The translations under genes and the position numbers were made by a program. Below, one piece after another: positions 1-5,068 of a DNA stretch of 5,068 bases. Under the pieces are notes generated by a model. That model was not told the origin of the DNA. It did no database searches and worked only from the letters and a program-made list of their open reading frames with translations. This stretch comes from an uncultured Coriobacteriaceae bacterium (GTDB taxonomy: Bacteria; Actinomycetota; Coriobacteriia; Coriobacteriales; Atopobiaceae). Every line of letters begins with the position of its first letter. Position 1 is the first letter of the stretch. The stretch lies in the NCBI GenBank assembly GCA_902766805.1, contig CACXFF010000120.1, positions 1 through 5,068 on the forward strand, in the 5' to 3' direction.

Positions 1-30
1 CGCCACCGGGGAATCTCCAAACGCAGGAAG

Positions 31-61
31 TATATTATGCGCAACCCACTTCGAATGCAAG
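31..61 (-). promoter_or_regulatory. Leftward promoter-like element near the window edge
   Basis: Read on the minus strand, a TTGCAT hexamer (60-55) lies 17 bases before TAATAT (37-32), or 15 bases before CATAAT (39-34), which matches five of six bases of TATAAT. The bases just upstream on that strand (86-66) are A-rich, with a run of seven A, and could act as an UP element. Transcription would start near position 25 and leave the window, so the target gene is not visible. The AT-rich patch stands out from the GC-rich surroundings and lies just past the hairpin that ends the cellulase gene, which suits the start of a new minus-strand unit. The -35 match is only partial and no start site is proven. 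Confidence 0.5.
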
Positions 62-105
62 CCCCTTTTCCAACTTTTTTTGAAAATAGGCGCAAGGGCA
101 ACGGA

Positions 106-140
106 GTCGGCGGGCTGGCGATCTGCACCAGCCCGCCGAC
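106..140 (-). terminator. Terminator-like hairpin after the cellulase gene
   Basis: Bases 106-118 and 128-140 form a perfect 13-bp GC-rich inverted repeat around a 9-base loop. It begins six bases beyond the stop codon of the minus-strand cellulase gene. Reading leftward, the stem is followed by a mixed sequence and not by a clean U-run; a short T-run (88-84 region) appears only about 18 bases later. Stem perfection and position make a transcription terminator or 3'-end stabilising hairpin the best reading. The weak U-tract is common for high-GC actinobacteria. Confidence 0.7.
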
Positions 141-146
141 GCTGCG

Positions 147-1832
147 CTACTGAGCCGGGAGGGACTCCAGCGTGCGCTGGTACCACTGGCCCTGCTCGCT
201 GAGGTCGGAGACGCTCCAGCCGCCGGTCTTGTCACACCACGACGCTATCAGCGACGAGGACTCCGCCTTGTTGGACAGGTTCCAACAGATCGCGCCAATC
301 CCGTTGTCCGTAGCCCACGACAGCCAGGCGCTGGCCTCGGCCTGGTTCACCCAGCCGTTGCCGCTCGCGTCGCAGGCGCCGAACTCGCTGATGAGGATCG
401 GCAGCCCGGCGTTCACGGCCGCCTGCGCGCGATCGCGCAGCCAAGACCCGTGCGTGCCCGCGTAGAAGTGCAGCGCATACAGCACGTTGCCAAAGCCCAA
501 GGGCCACGAGGCGGCTTGGTCGACGTCCTGCGACCAGGTGGGCGTGCCCACGATGACCAGAGCCTGCGGGTCATAGCTGCGGATGACCGGGATGACCTGT
601 TCGGCATACGCACGCACGTCGCCCCACGACGGACCGGAGTTGGGCTCGTTGCAGATCTCGTAGAGCACGTTCTCGTAGCCCGCATAGCGCGCGCATACGG
701 TGCGGAAGAAGTCGATGGCCTCGCCCTGGTGCGCCGACGGCCATCGGTCGTTGAGCACGTGCCAGTCGATGATCACGTACATGCCCTCGGACGTGGCAGC
801 GTTCACGCCGCGGTCGATGACGGAGAGCAGCTCGTTGTGGTCTCCCCCGTTGCACCAGCCGCCGTACTCGTCGGTATAGAGGGCCAAGCGCACGCAGTTG
901 GCGCCCCAGTCGGCCCAGCTGGCGAAGGCCTGCGCGTTCACAAACTGTGGGAACCACGCCAAGCCGTGCGTAGAGACGCCACGCAGCTGGAAGGGCCTCC
1001 CCTGCGCGTCGACCACGCGCGTGCCCGACACCTGCAAGCGCCCGTGGGCCGCGACGGCATCGCGGGCAGACGCACGCCCCAGCCAGGCGCCCGAAGCAGA
1101 GAAGCGCTGGGGCACGCCGTCGATGACCGTCGTGCGCGTGGCCATGGCGCCACTCGCGGGGTCAAGCCAATACCAGACGCCGTCCAACAGCTCCCAGCCG
1201 GTGGCCATGGCGCCAGACGAGCGCAGGTAGTACCACGCGCGGCCGTCCCAATGCCAACCCGTCCGCATGGCGCCCGAGGGGTTGAAGGAGTACCAGACCC
1301 CGTCGATCTCACGCCAGCCCGTCGCCATGACACCGCTTGCAGGGTCGAGCCAGTACCAGACGCCGTCCACCGCCTTCCAGCCGTTCGCCCGGGCGCCTGA
1401 GCGCTCGAGGTAGTACCAGCTGCCACCCTGGCTGAGCCATCCGGTGGCCATGGCACCCGACGAGCGCAGGTAATAGGAGGCTCCGTCCACGCTCACCCAA
1501 CCCGTGCGCATGAGGCCGTCGCCACCCTCCTCGCCGAGCCAGTACCAGATGCCGTCCTTGGCCTGCCAGCCCGTGAGCGCCGTGCCGTCCGCAGCGACGA
1601 GGCGCCACCCATCGGCATCCTTGCGCCAGCTGCAGTCCTTGGCCGCATGGCTGGGCTGGGGATCTGGAGACGCGGGCGTCTCTGCCGCAGGGGCAGGCGT
1701 AGGAGTCACCGTCGCAGCGGCCTGCCCGCTTCCCGTCTGTTGCTCTGCGCCCAGGCACTGCCCCGGCAGCACCAACGCACACGCCAAGGCGCCTGCCACA
1801 CACGCGCCCAAAAGCCCTGTCTTGCGCAGCAT
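147..1832 (-). CDS. Secreted GH5 endoglucanase (cellulase) with cell-wall-binding repeats
   Basis: This 561-residue protein is a secreted glycoside hydrolase family 5 enzyme, closest in pattern to subfamily 2 endo-beta-1,4-glucanases. Residues 1-29 form a signal peptide (LRK, a hydrophobic core, possible cut after LGA). A Pro/Ala/Thr-rich linker spans about 38-62, and nine KW-type repeats cover about 68-252. The catalytic domain runs from about 255 to 557. Visible family motifs are GVSTHG (285-290), Arg315 in VRLALY, DWH with His358, YEICNEP with the acid/base Glu396, HFYAGTHG with His455 and Tyr457, ISEFG with the nucleophile Glu483, and Trp517. All the usual GH5 active-site residues are present. 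The start at 1832 is chosen because AGGAG lies seven bases upstream and a signal peptide follows at once; the same frame is open to 1946, but that extension reads through a hairpin. No dockerin, carbohydrate-binding module, LPXTG motif or membrane anchor is seen. The likely job is beta-glucan cutting at the cell surface; the exact substrate is inferred. Confidence 0.93.
   Translation of the reverse strand: MLRKTGLLGACVAGALACALVLPGQCLGAEQQTGSGQAAATVTPTPAPAAETPASPDPQPSHAAKDCSWRKDADGWRLVAADGTALTGWQAKDGIWYWLGEEGGDGLMRTGWVSVDGASYYLRSSGAMATGWLSQGGSWYYLERSGARANGWKAVDGVWYWLDPASGVMATGWREIDGVWYSFNPSGAMRTGWHWDGRAWYYLRSSGAMATGWELLDGVWYWLDPASGAMATRTTVIDGVPQRFSASGAWLGRASARDAVAAHGRLQVSGTRVVDAQGRPFQLRGVSTHGLAWFPQFVNAQAFASWADWGANCVRLALYTDEYGGWCNGGDHNELLSVIDRGVNAATSEGMYVIIDWHVLNDRWPSAHQGEAIDFFRTVCARYAGYENVLYEICNEPNSGPSWGDVRAYAEQVIPVIRSYDPQALVIVGTPTWSQDVDQAASWPLGFGNVLYALHFYAGTHGSWLRDRAQAAVNAGLPILISEFGACDASGNGWVNQAEASAWLSWATDNGIGAICWNLSNKAESSSLIASWCDKTGGWSVSDLSEQGQWYQRTLESLPAQ
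1077..1631 (-). repeat. KW cell-wall-binding repeat array of the cellulase
   Basis: About nine imperfect units of roughly 20 residues (protein positions 68-252), each following the pattern DG-x-WYY/WYWL...SGAMATGW. Units 3 and 7 share YYLRSSGAMATGW, and units 5 and 8 share DGVWYWLDPASG. The last unit (235-252) is degenerate and looks like a cap before the catalytic domain. Repeats of this type form beta-hairpin solenoids whose aromatic residues bind choline or other wall-polymer groups, and they tether secreted proteins non-covalently. The ligand in this organism is unknown. Confidence 0.88.
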
Positions 1833-1839
1833 CGCGCAA

Positions 1840-1844
1840 CTCCT
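1840..1844 (-). promoter_or_regulatory. Ribosome binding site deciding the cellulase start
   Basis: On the minus strand AGGAG, within GAGAGGAGTT, lies seven bases before the ATG at 1832-1830. This good Shine-Dalgarno match selects that ATG over the in-frame ATG at 1946, which would put 38 Arg-rich residues in front of the signal peptide. Confidence 0.85.
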
Positions 1845-1882
1845 CTCGTCCTTGCCACAGCCTCCTCGCGCACGCGCACAAA

Positions 1883-1915
1883 GAAGGCGCGGGGCCGGCC
1901 GGGCCTCGCGCCTTC
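1883..1915 (-). terminator. Terminator-like hairpin between lysozyme and cellulase genes
   Basis: Bases 1883-1891 pair perfectly with 1907-1915 (9 bp). After one mismatch, GGCC at 1893-1896 pairs with GGCC at 1902-1905, leaving a 5-base loop. In the minus-strand direction the stem ends in CTTC and is followed by TTTGTG, a short and weak U-tract. It begins 40 bases beyond the lysozyme stop codon, so it probably ends or attenuates that transcript. Only about 34 bases remain between it and the cellulase ribosome binding site, and no clear -10 box is seen there. Cellulase expression may therefore rely on read-through or on a promoter inside the lysozyme gene. Confidence 0.62.
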
Positions 1916-1955
1916 CAGTATCGTTCCTCGCGCCTGCGTCAGGCAAGCGCGAAGC

Positions 1956-4697
1956 CTAAATCAGGGCCATCTGGTCGTTGAGGATCTCCAGCCATTCGAC
2001 CGCGCTCACCGGATCTCCCACGTAGGCCACGATCTCGTCCCAGTCGAAGTCGTGCCCGTAGCCACGCGAGAACTGGCGCGTGATGATGTCGATGGACTCG
2101 GCCCAACTATTGCCCAAGGTACTGAACCAACCCCACGCGTTGTAATCGGTGAAGCAGTGCTTGCCCCAACCGCTCTCGATGCCCGACACCGCCGGCAGGA
2201 TGCGCGGGTCCACGTCGTAGTCGTAGGCCGCCACAGCGTAGTAGTAGCCGCAGCCCTCCATCGCCGTGCCCTCGAGGTAGTTGTCGATGCGCGCGGTCCA
2301 CTCGTCGATGAAGTCCTGGCGCGAGGAGTGCATGGCGCCGTCGGGGCCCAACGCATAGCCGTCCACCTCGGTGTCACGCGCCATCTCGCCCGTGGAGTAG
2401 AAGTAGTACCAGTAGCCGCCAATGTTGAGCCAGCCGGTCTCCATGCGGCCCTGGGAGGTGAAGTGATACCAGTTCCAGCCGTCCCAGTACCAGCCCGTGC
2501 GCATCCAGCCGTCGGGGCCGAGGTAGTACCAGTACGTGCCGTCCGTGATCCAGCCGGTGTCCATCTGGCCCTTGCTGTTGGCGTGGTACCACCAGCCGCT
2601 CGGGTCGGCGAACCAGCCCGTGCGCATCCAGCCGTCATCGCCCAGGTAGTACCAGTACGTGCCGTCGCTGATCCAGCCGGTGTCCATCTGGCCCTGGCTG
2701 TTGGCGTGGTACCACCAGCCGCTCTGGTCGTCGAACCAGCCCGTGATCAGCGCGCCGCTGGGGCCAAAACGATACCAGGAGCCGTTGAGCTTGCGCCATG
2801 CGTTGGCCGCCCAGCTCGAGTCGTCATCGTAGTAGTACCACTGGCCACCTTCCTGCGACCAGCCAGGCTCGTAGGCAGCCGTGGACAGGCTCGCCCCGCT
2901 CAGCGGGGAGCTGCCCCGCGCTACGCCGTCCGAGTCCAGCACCTCGCCGTCCACCTCGGTGTCGTGGACCATGCGGCCGTCTTCCGAGAAGAAGTAGCGG
3001 TCGCCATCGATCATCTGCCAGCCCGTGCACCGCTCGCCATCCGCGCCCAGGTAGTACCAGTCCCCATCGTCGAACAACCAGCCCGTGGACATCCAGCCGG
3101 CCGCGTCGAAGTGGTATGTCTCGTCATCGATGGTGAACCAGCCGTTGCTGGGGTAGTTGCCCGTCGTGTGCTCGCGGTACCACCACTTGCCGTCAGACCA
3201 GATCCAACGGCCCTCGCCCTCCTCGGCCACCTTGCCCAGAGCAGCCAGGCCCGCGCGGCCGAGCTTGGTGTAGTTGCGGTCGATCTTGCCGTTCGAACTG
3301 CTGAACTGCCAGATGTCGTAGTCACCCCAGCCCGCGAGCGGACCCCAGATGAACTTCGGCAGCTCGAAGGTGTCGTACTCCTGCTCGGTGCCCGGCACGT
3401 ACTTGTAGCCCGCGACCCACAGCGGCATGATGCCCGCGACCTCGTCGAAGTTGCCACCGTTCACGGCGTTGGCACCGGTGTAGACCACGGGCATGACGCC
3501 GCACAGGTCCCAGAAGCGGTTGGAGAAGCGCTCGAGCCACTGGCCCGGGTCAGTGTTCTTCCAGTTGTGCTCGTTGAGCTCGCCCTCCCAGTCCACGACG
3601 GGGAACGCTCGGCCGACGTAGGGCTCGAAGTACAGATAGAGCGTCTCCGCCTGCTCTTCGGGCTCGGCCTCGTCGGTCACGTAGTGGTAGATGCCCACCA
3701 CCTTGTCGTCGGCGAGCGCGCGCTCCACGTCGCGCTCAAAGAACGGGTTGCGGTAGCCCCCGAAGCCGCCCTGCGTGGCCTTGATGATGGCGAAGTCGGT
3801 CTGCAGGTAGGCGTATTCCGCGTGATTGAGGTAGCGGTCGTAGACGCCCGTCGCGTGGTTGTGCGAGCTCATGTCCACGCCCCACAGCTCGTCGTCCGTG
3901 GTGTGGACGATGTGCGGCTCGCCCTCGTCCACCTTGTCCCGCTGCCAACGCCCGTCCGCGCCGACATAGCGGTCGCCAATCCACACGGAGGTGGCCATCG
4001 CGCCGGAGTCGCTCAGGTAGTAGTCGCCCACCCAAGAGACGCGCGCCATCGACCCGTCCGCGCTGAAGTAGTACCAGGCGCCCAGCCACTCCCAGCCGGT
4101 GGAGAGCTTGCCCCACTCGTCGCAGTGGTACCAGGTGGCGCCCTCCTGCCACCAGCCCACGGTGGGCGCGCCGCTGTCCTTGTGGAAGTAATAGGAGTCC
4201 TGGTATTTCGTCCTGCCCGTCGCCATCGCGCCGTTGTCGAGGAACAGGTAGTTCACGCCGTTGACCGTGTGCAGGCCCGTGACCATGGCGCCGCTGCCGT
4301 CGAACCAGTACCACACGCCGCCGATCTGGCGCCAGCCCGAGGCCATCGCGCCCGAGGACTCGAACCAGTACCACGTGCCGTCGATCTGGCGCCAGCCCGT
4401 GGCCATCGCACCAGACGGGGAGAACCAGTAACGAACGCCGCCGATCTCGCGCCAGCCCGTCACCATCACGCCGCTGTCATCGAACCAGTACCACACGCCT
4501 CCACTGTTCAGCCAGGAGCCCCTGCGGTACGCGCCGTCGCTCTCTTTCCACTTCCACGTGGTGCCCGTCTGCTCCCACTGCGCGTACGCCGTGACGGGAA
4601 GCGCGCCAAGAAGCGGAACGCAGACGGCGGCGGCCACACTGCCACGGACCCAGACGGTCCGCAGGGCGTTGCCGTGTCCTGTCTTTGGGGTCTTCAT
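1956..4697 (-). CDS. Secreted GH25 lysozyme with KW repeats and a second C-terminal lysozyme-like domain
   Basis: This 913-residue secreted protein appears to be a peptidoglycan hydrolase with two catalytic domains. A signal peptide covers residues 1-39 (basic start, hydrophobic core 20-35, AYA before the cut). KW repeats fill about 40-251. A GH25 muramidase domain spans about 270-488, with WGVDMSSH (Asp275), the acidic pair Asp369 and Glu371 in VVDWEGE, and DIWQF...IDRN with Asp473. These are the expected GH25 active-site positions, so it should cut the MurNAc-GlcNAc bond. A second KW block covers 493-595, a Ser/Ala linker 596-613, and a third block 614-792. Residues 793-913 resemble the lysozyme-like superfamily (GH23 transglycosylases or GH73 glucosaminidases): VDPRILPAVSGIESGWGK has a likely catalytic Glu841, followed by YNAWGW. 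Which bond this domain cuts cannot be told. An in-frame stop at 4704-4706 makes the ATG at 4697 the first possible ATG. No covalent anchor is seen. Likely roles are wall remodelling, daughter-cell separation or attack on other bacteria. Confidence 0.93.
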   Translation of the reverse strand: MKTPKTGHGNALRTVWVRGSVAAAVCVPLLGALPVTAYAQWEQTGTTWKWKESDGAYRRGSWLNSGGVWYWFDDSGVMVTGWREIGGVRYWFSPSGAMATGWRQIDGTWYWFESSGAMASGWRQIGGVWYWFDGSGAMVTGLHTVNGVNYLFLDNGAMATGRTKYQDSYYFHKDSGAPTVGWWQEGATWYHCDEWGKLSTGWEWLGAWYYFSADGSMARVSWVGDYYLSDSGAMATSVWIGDRYVGADGRWQRDKVDEGEPHIVHTTDDELWGVDMSSHNHATGVYDRYLNHAEYAYLQTDFAIIKATQGGFGGYRNPFFERDVERALADDKVVGIYHYVTDEAEPEEQAETLYLYFEPYVGRAFPVVDWEGELNEHNWKNTDPGQWLERFSNRFWDLCGVMPVVYTGANAVNGGNFDEVAGIMPLWVAGYKYVPGTEQEYDTFELPKFIWGPLAGWGDYDIWQFSSSNGKIDRNYTKLGRAGLAALGKVAEEGEGRWIWSDGKWWYREHTTGNYPSNGWFTIDDETYHFDAAGWMSTGWLFDDGDWYYLGADGERCTGWQMIDGDRYFFSEDGRMVHDTEVDGEVLDSDGVARGSSPLSGASLSTAAYEPGWSQEGGQWYYYDDDSSWAANAWRKLNGSWYRFGPSGALITGWFDDQSGWWYHANSQGQMDTGWISDGTYWYYLGDDGWMRTGWFADPSGWWYHANSKGQMDTGWITDGTYWYYLGPDGWMRTGWYWDGWNWYHFTSQGRMETGWLNIGGYWYYFYSTGEMARDTEVDGYALGPDGAMHSSRQDFIDEWTARIDNYLEGTAMEGCGYYYAVAAYDYDVDPRILPAVSGIESGWGKHCFTDYNAWGWFSTLGNSWAESIDIITRQFSRGYGHDFDWDEIVAYVGDPVSAVEWLEILNDQMALI
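2322..2858 (-). repeat. Third KW repeat block of the lysozyme
   Basis: Protein positions 614-792 hold about nine wall-binding units. In the middle, two unit types alternate: GWWYHANS-x-GQMDTGW and DGTYWYYLG-x-DGWMRTGW. The block ends with a cap-like unit containing DTEVDG, which also closes the central block. The block separates the GH25 domain from the C-terminal catalytic domain. Confidence 0.88.
2490..2735 (-). repeat. 123-bp tandem duplication within the lysozyme repeats
   Basis: Bases 2490-2612 and 2613-2735 are two adjacent copies of a 123-bp unit coding for 41 residues (protein 655-695 and 696-736), which is two KW repeats. By hand alignment the copies differ at about 9 of 123 positions with no gaps. 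They are far more alike than the other KW units, so this duplication looks more recent than the rest. Confidence 0.9.
2913..3221 (-). repeat. Central KW repeat block of the lysozyme
   Basis: Protein positions 493-595, directly after the GH25 domain, hold about five units (for example GDWYYLGADGERCTGW). The first unit is longer and irregular, and the last contains DTEVDG and looks like a cap. A Ser/Ala/Gly-rich linker (596-613) follows before the next block. Confidence 0.82.
3945..4580 (-). repeat. N-terminal KW repeat block of the lysozyme
   Basis: Protein positions 40-251 carry about eleven units. The DNA has a strict 60-bp period, clearest across 4201-4500, where five successive units line up without gaps around the core coding for GVWYWF...SGAMATGW. 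Units nearest the GH25 domain (223-251) are shorter and more diverged. The block lies directly after the signal peptide and should bind a wall polymer. Confidence 0.88.
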
Positions 4698-4709
4698 ATG
4701 CTTCTACAA

Positions 4710-4714
4710 CCTCC
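4710..4714 (-). promoter_or_regulatory. Ribosome binding site of the lysozyme gene, with long spacing
   Basis: On the minus strand GGAGG lies 12 bases before the ATG at 4697-4695, longer than the usual 5-9. An in-frame stop sits between them, so no earlier start can be used, and a later start would damage the signal peptide. The ATG is kept, but translation may be less than maximal. Confidence 0.65.
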
Positions 4715-4809
4715 AGAATCGCTGCGCTTGGGCACTGGCCCGCGCGCGGATCGAGTTGGACTGCCCAAAAGGCAGCAAGACACACGTGCACCATCCTACG
4801 GAACGCAGG

Positions 4810-4842
4810 ACGCTCCGCCGCACATCGCGCGCGACGGAGCGT
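4810..4842 (-). terminator. GC-rich hairpin after rpoD, possible terminator
   Basis: Bases 4810-4821 and 4831-4842 form a 12-bp stem with a 9-base loop. On the minus-strand RNA all twelve positions can pair, one as G-U, whereas the plus-strand RNA has a C-A mismatch. This favours the minus strand as the functional one. It begins about 30 bases beyond the rpoD stop codon but has no U-run after it; the T-run lies before the stem. It may end the rpoD transcript, or be a 5' leader hairpin of the lysozyme mRNA if the AT-rich patch at 4845-4866 is the lysozyme promoter. Confidence 0.5.
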
Positions 4843-4848
4843 ACAAAA

Positions 4849-4862
4849 ACTATATTCCTATA
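4849..4862 (-). promoter_or_regulatory. AT-rich patch with possible -10 boxes for the lysozyme gene
   Basis: Directly after the rpoD stop codon the minus strand reads TATAGG (4862-4857) and TATAGT (4854-4849) in an AT-rich stretch that contrasts with the GC-rich surroundings. Neither box has a good TTGACA-like hexamer 16-18 bases upstream. If used, the lysozyme mRNA would have a leader of about 145 bases starting with the hairpin at 4810-4842. The rest of the gap down to 4715 shows only a small 5-bp hairpin (4761-4775) and no recognised riboswitch. Confidence 0.25.
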
Positions 4863-4872
4863 AAAGAGGGAC

Positions 4873-5068
<196 letters not shown>

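Noticed and set aside
37..153. A 38-residue plus-strand frame with AGGAAG six bases upstream of its ATG.
   Set aside because: It runs head-on into the cellulase gene through the 13-bp terminator-like hairpin, lies over the leftward promoter-like element, and its product has no recognisable features. The Shine-Dalgarno match is probably chance.
450..1400. A 316-codon plus-strand frame antisense to the cellulase.
   Set aside because: Same GC-driven shadow effect; low-complexity Arg/Ala/Val/His composition and no ribosome binding site or domain.
1749..1782. A lipobox in the cellulase signal peptide, since Cys residues lie in ALAC and PGQC.
   Set aside because: Neither fits the usual Leu-(Ala/Ser/Thr)-(Gly/Ala)-Cys pattern well, and a normal signal peptidase I site follows.
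1833..1946. A 38-residue N-terminal extension of the cellulase from an upstream in-frame ATG.
   Set aside because: It would hide the signal peptide behind an Arg-rich stretch and would be translated through the hairpin at 1883-1915. The ATG at 1832 has a well-placed AGGAG.
1077..4580. The regular repeats as a CRISPR array or other non-coding repeat system.
   Set aside because: The 60-bp period is in frame and codes for KW wall-binding repeats; there are no identical repeats separated by unique spacers.
4728..4768. A 7-bp inverted repeat, TTGGGCA and TGCCCAA, with a 27-base loop.
   Set aside because: The arms are short, the loop is long and the overlapping 5-bp hairpin at 4761-4775 competes with it; chance is likely.
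4698..4872. A riboswitch, such as the c-di-AMP type often found before wall-hydrolase genes.
   Set aside because: The gap shows one simple hairpin and a small 5-bp stem, with none of the conserved motifs I would expect.

Overview
The window looks like a high-GC chromosome segment of a Gram-positive actinobacterium, most plausibly of the Coriobacteriia (Olsenella/Atopobium type). That placement is inference from GC-rich codon use, a rpoD-type sigma factor with a classic C-terminus, and secreted enzymes carrying many 20-residue choline-binding-like (KW) wall-binding repeats. No marker in the window fixes the genus.

All three protein genes lie on the minus strand and read from right to left. 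At the right edge (4873-5068) are the last 64 codons of the primary sigma factor, including all of the region 4.2 helix-turn-helix. A 175-base gap follows, holding an AT-rich patch, a GC-rich hairpin and the leader of the next gene. At 1956-4697 is a 913-residue secreted peptidoglycan hydrolase: a signal peptide, a first block of KW repeats, a GH25 muramidase domain, two more KW blocks, and a second lysozyme-like catalytic domain at the C-terminus. A 123-base gap with a terminator-like hairpin separates it from the next gene. At 147-1832 is a 561-residue secreted GH5 (subfamily 2-like) endoglucanase with a signal peptide, a Pro/Ala/Thr linker, about nine KW repeats and a C-terminal catalytic domain. 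A perfect 13-bp hairpin sits directly after its stop codon. The leftmost ~100 bases hold no convincing gene but do contain a promoter-like element pointing left, out of the window.

The common theme is surface display. Both enzymes appear to be exported by the Sec pathway and held non-covalently on the wall by the same repeat type. One would remodel peptidoglycan and the other would cut a beta-glucan such as cellulose. Their repeat DNA is related: short stretches are nearly identical between the two genes, and the lysozyme gene carries a recent-looking 123-bp tandem duplication, so the binding modules seem to be growing and shuffling. Nothing here amounts to an unmistakable new system. The most unusual points are the cellulase on wall-binding repeats and the lysozyme with two catalytic domains around three repeat blocks.
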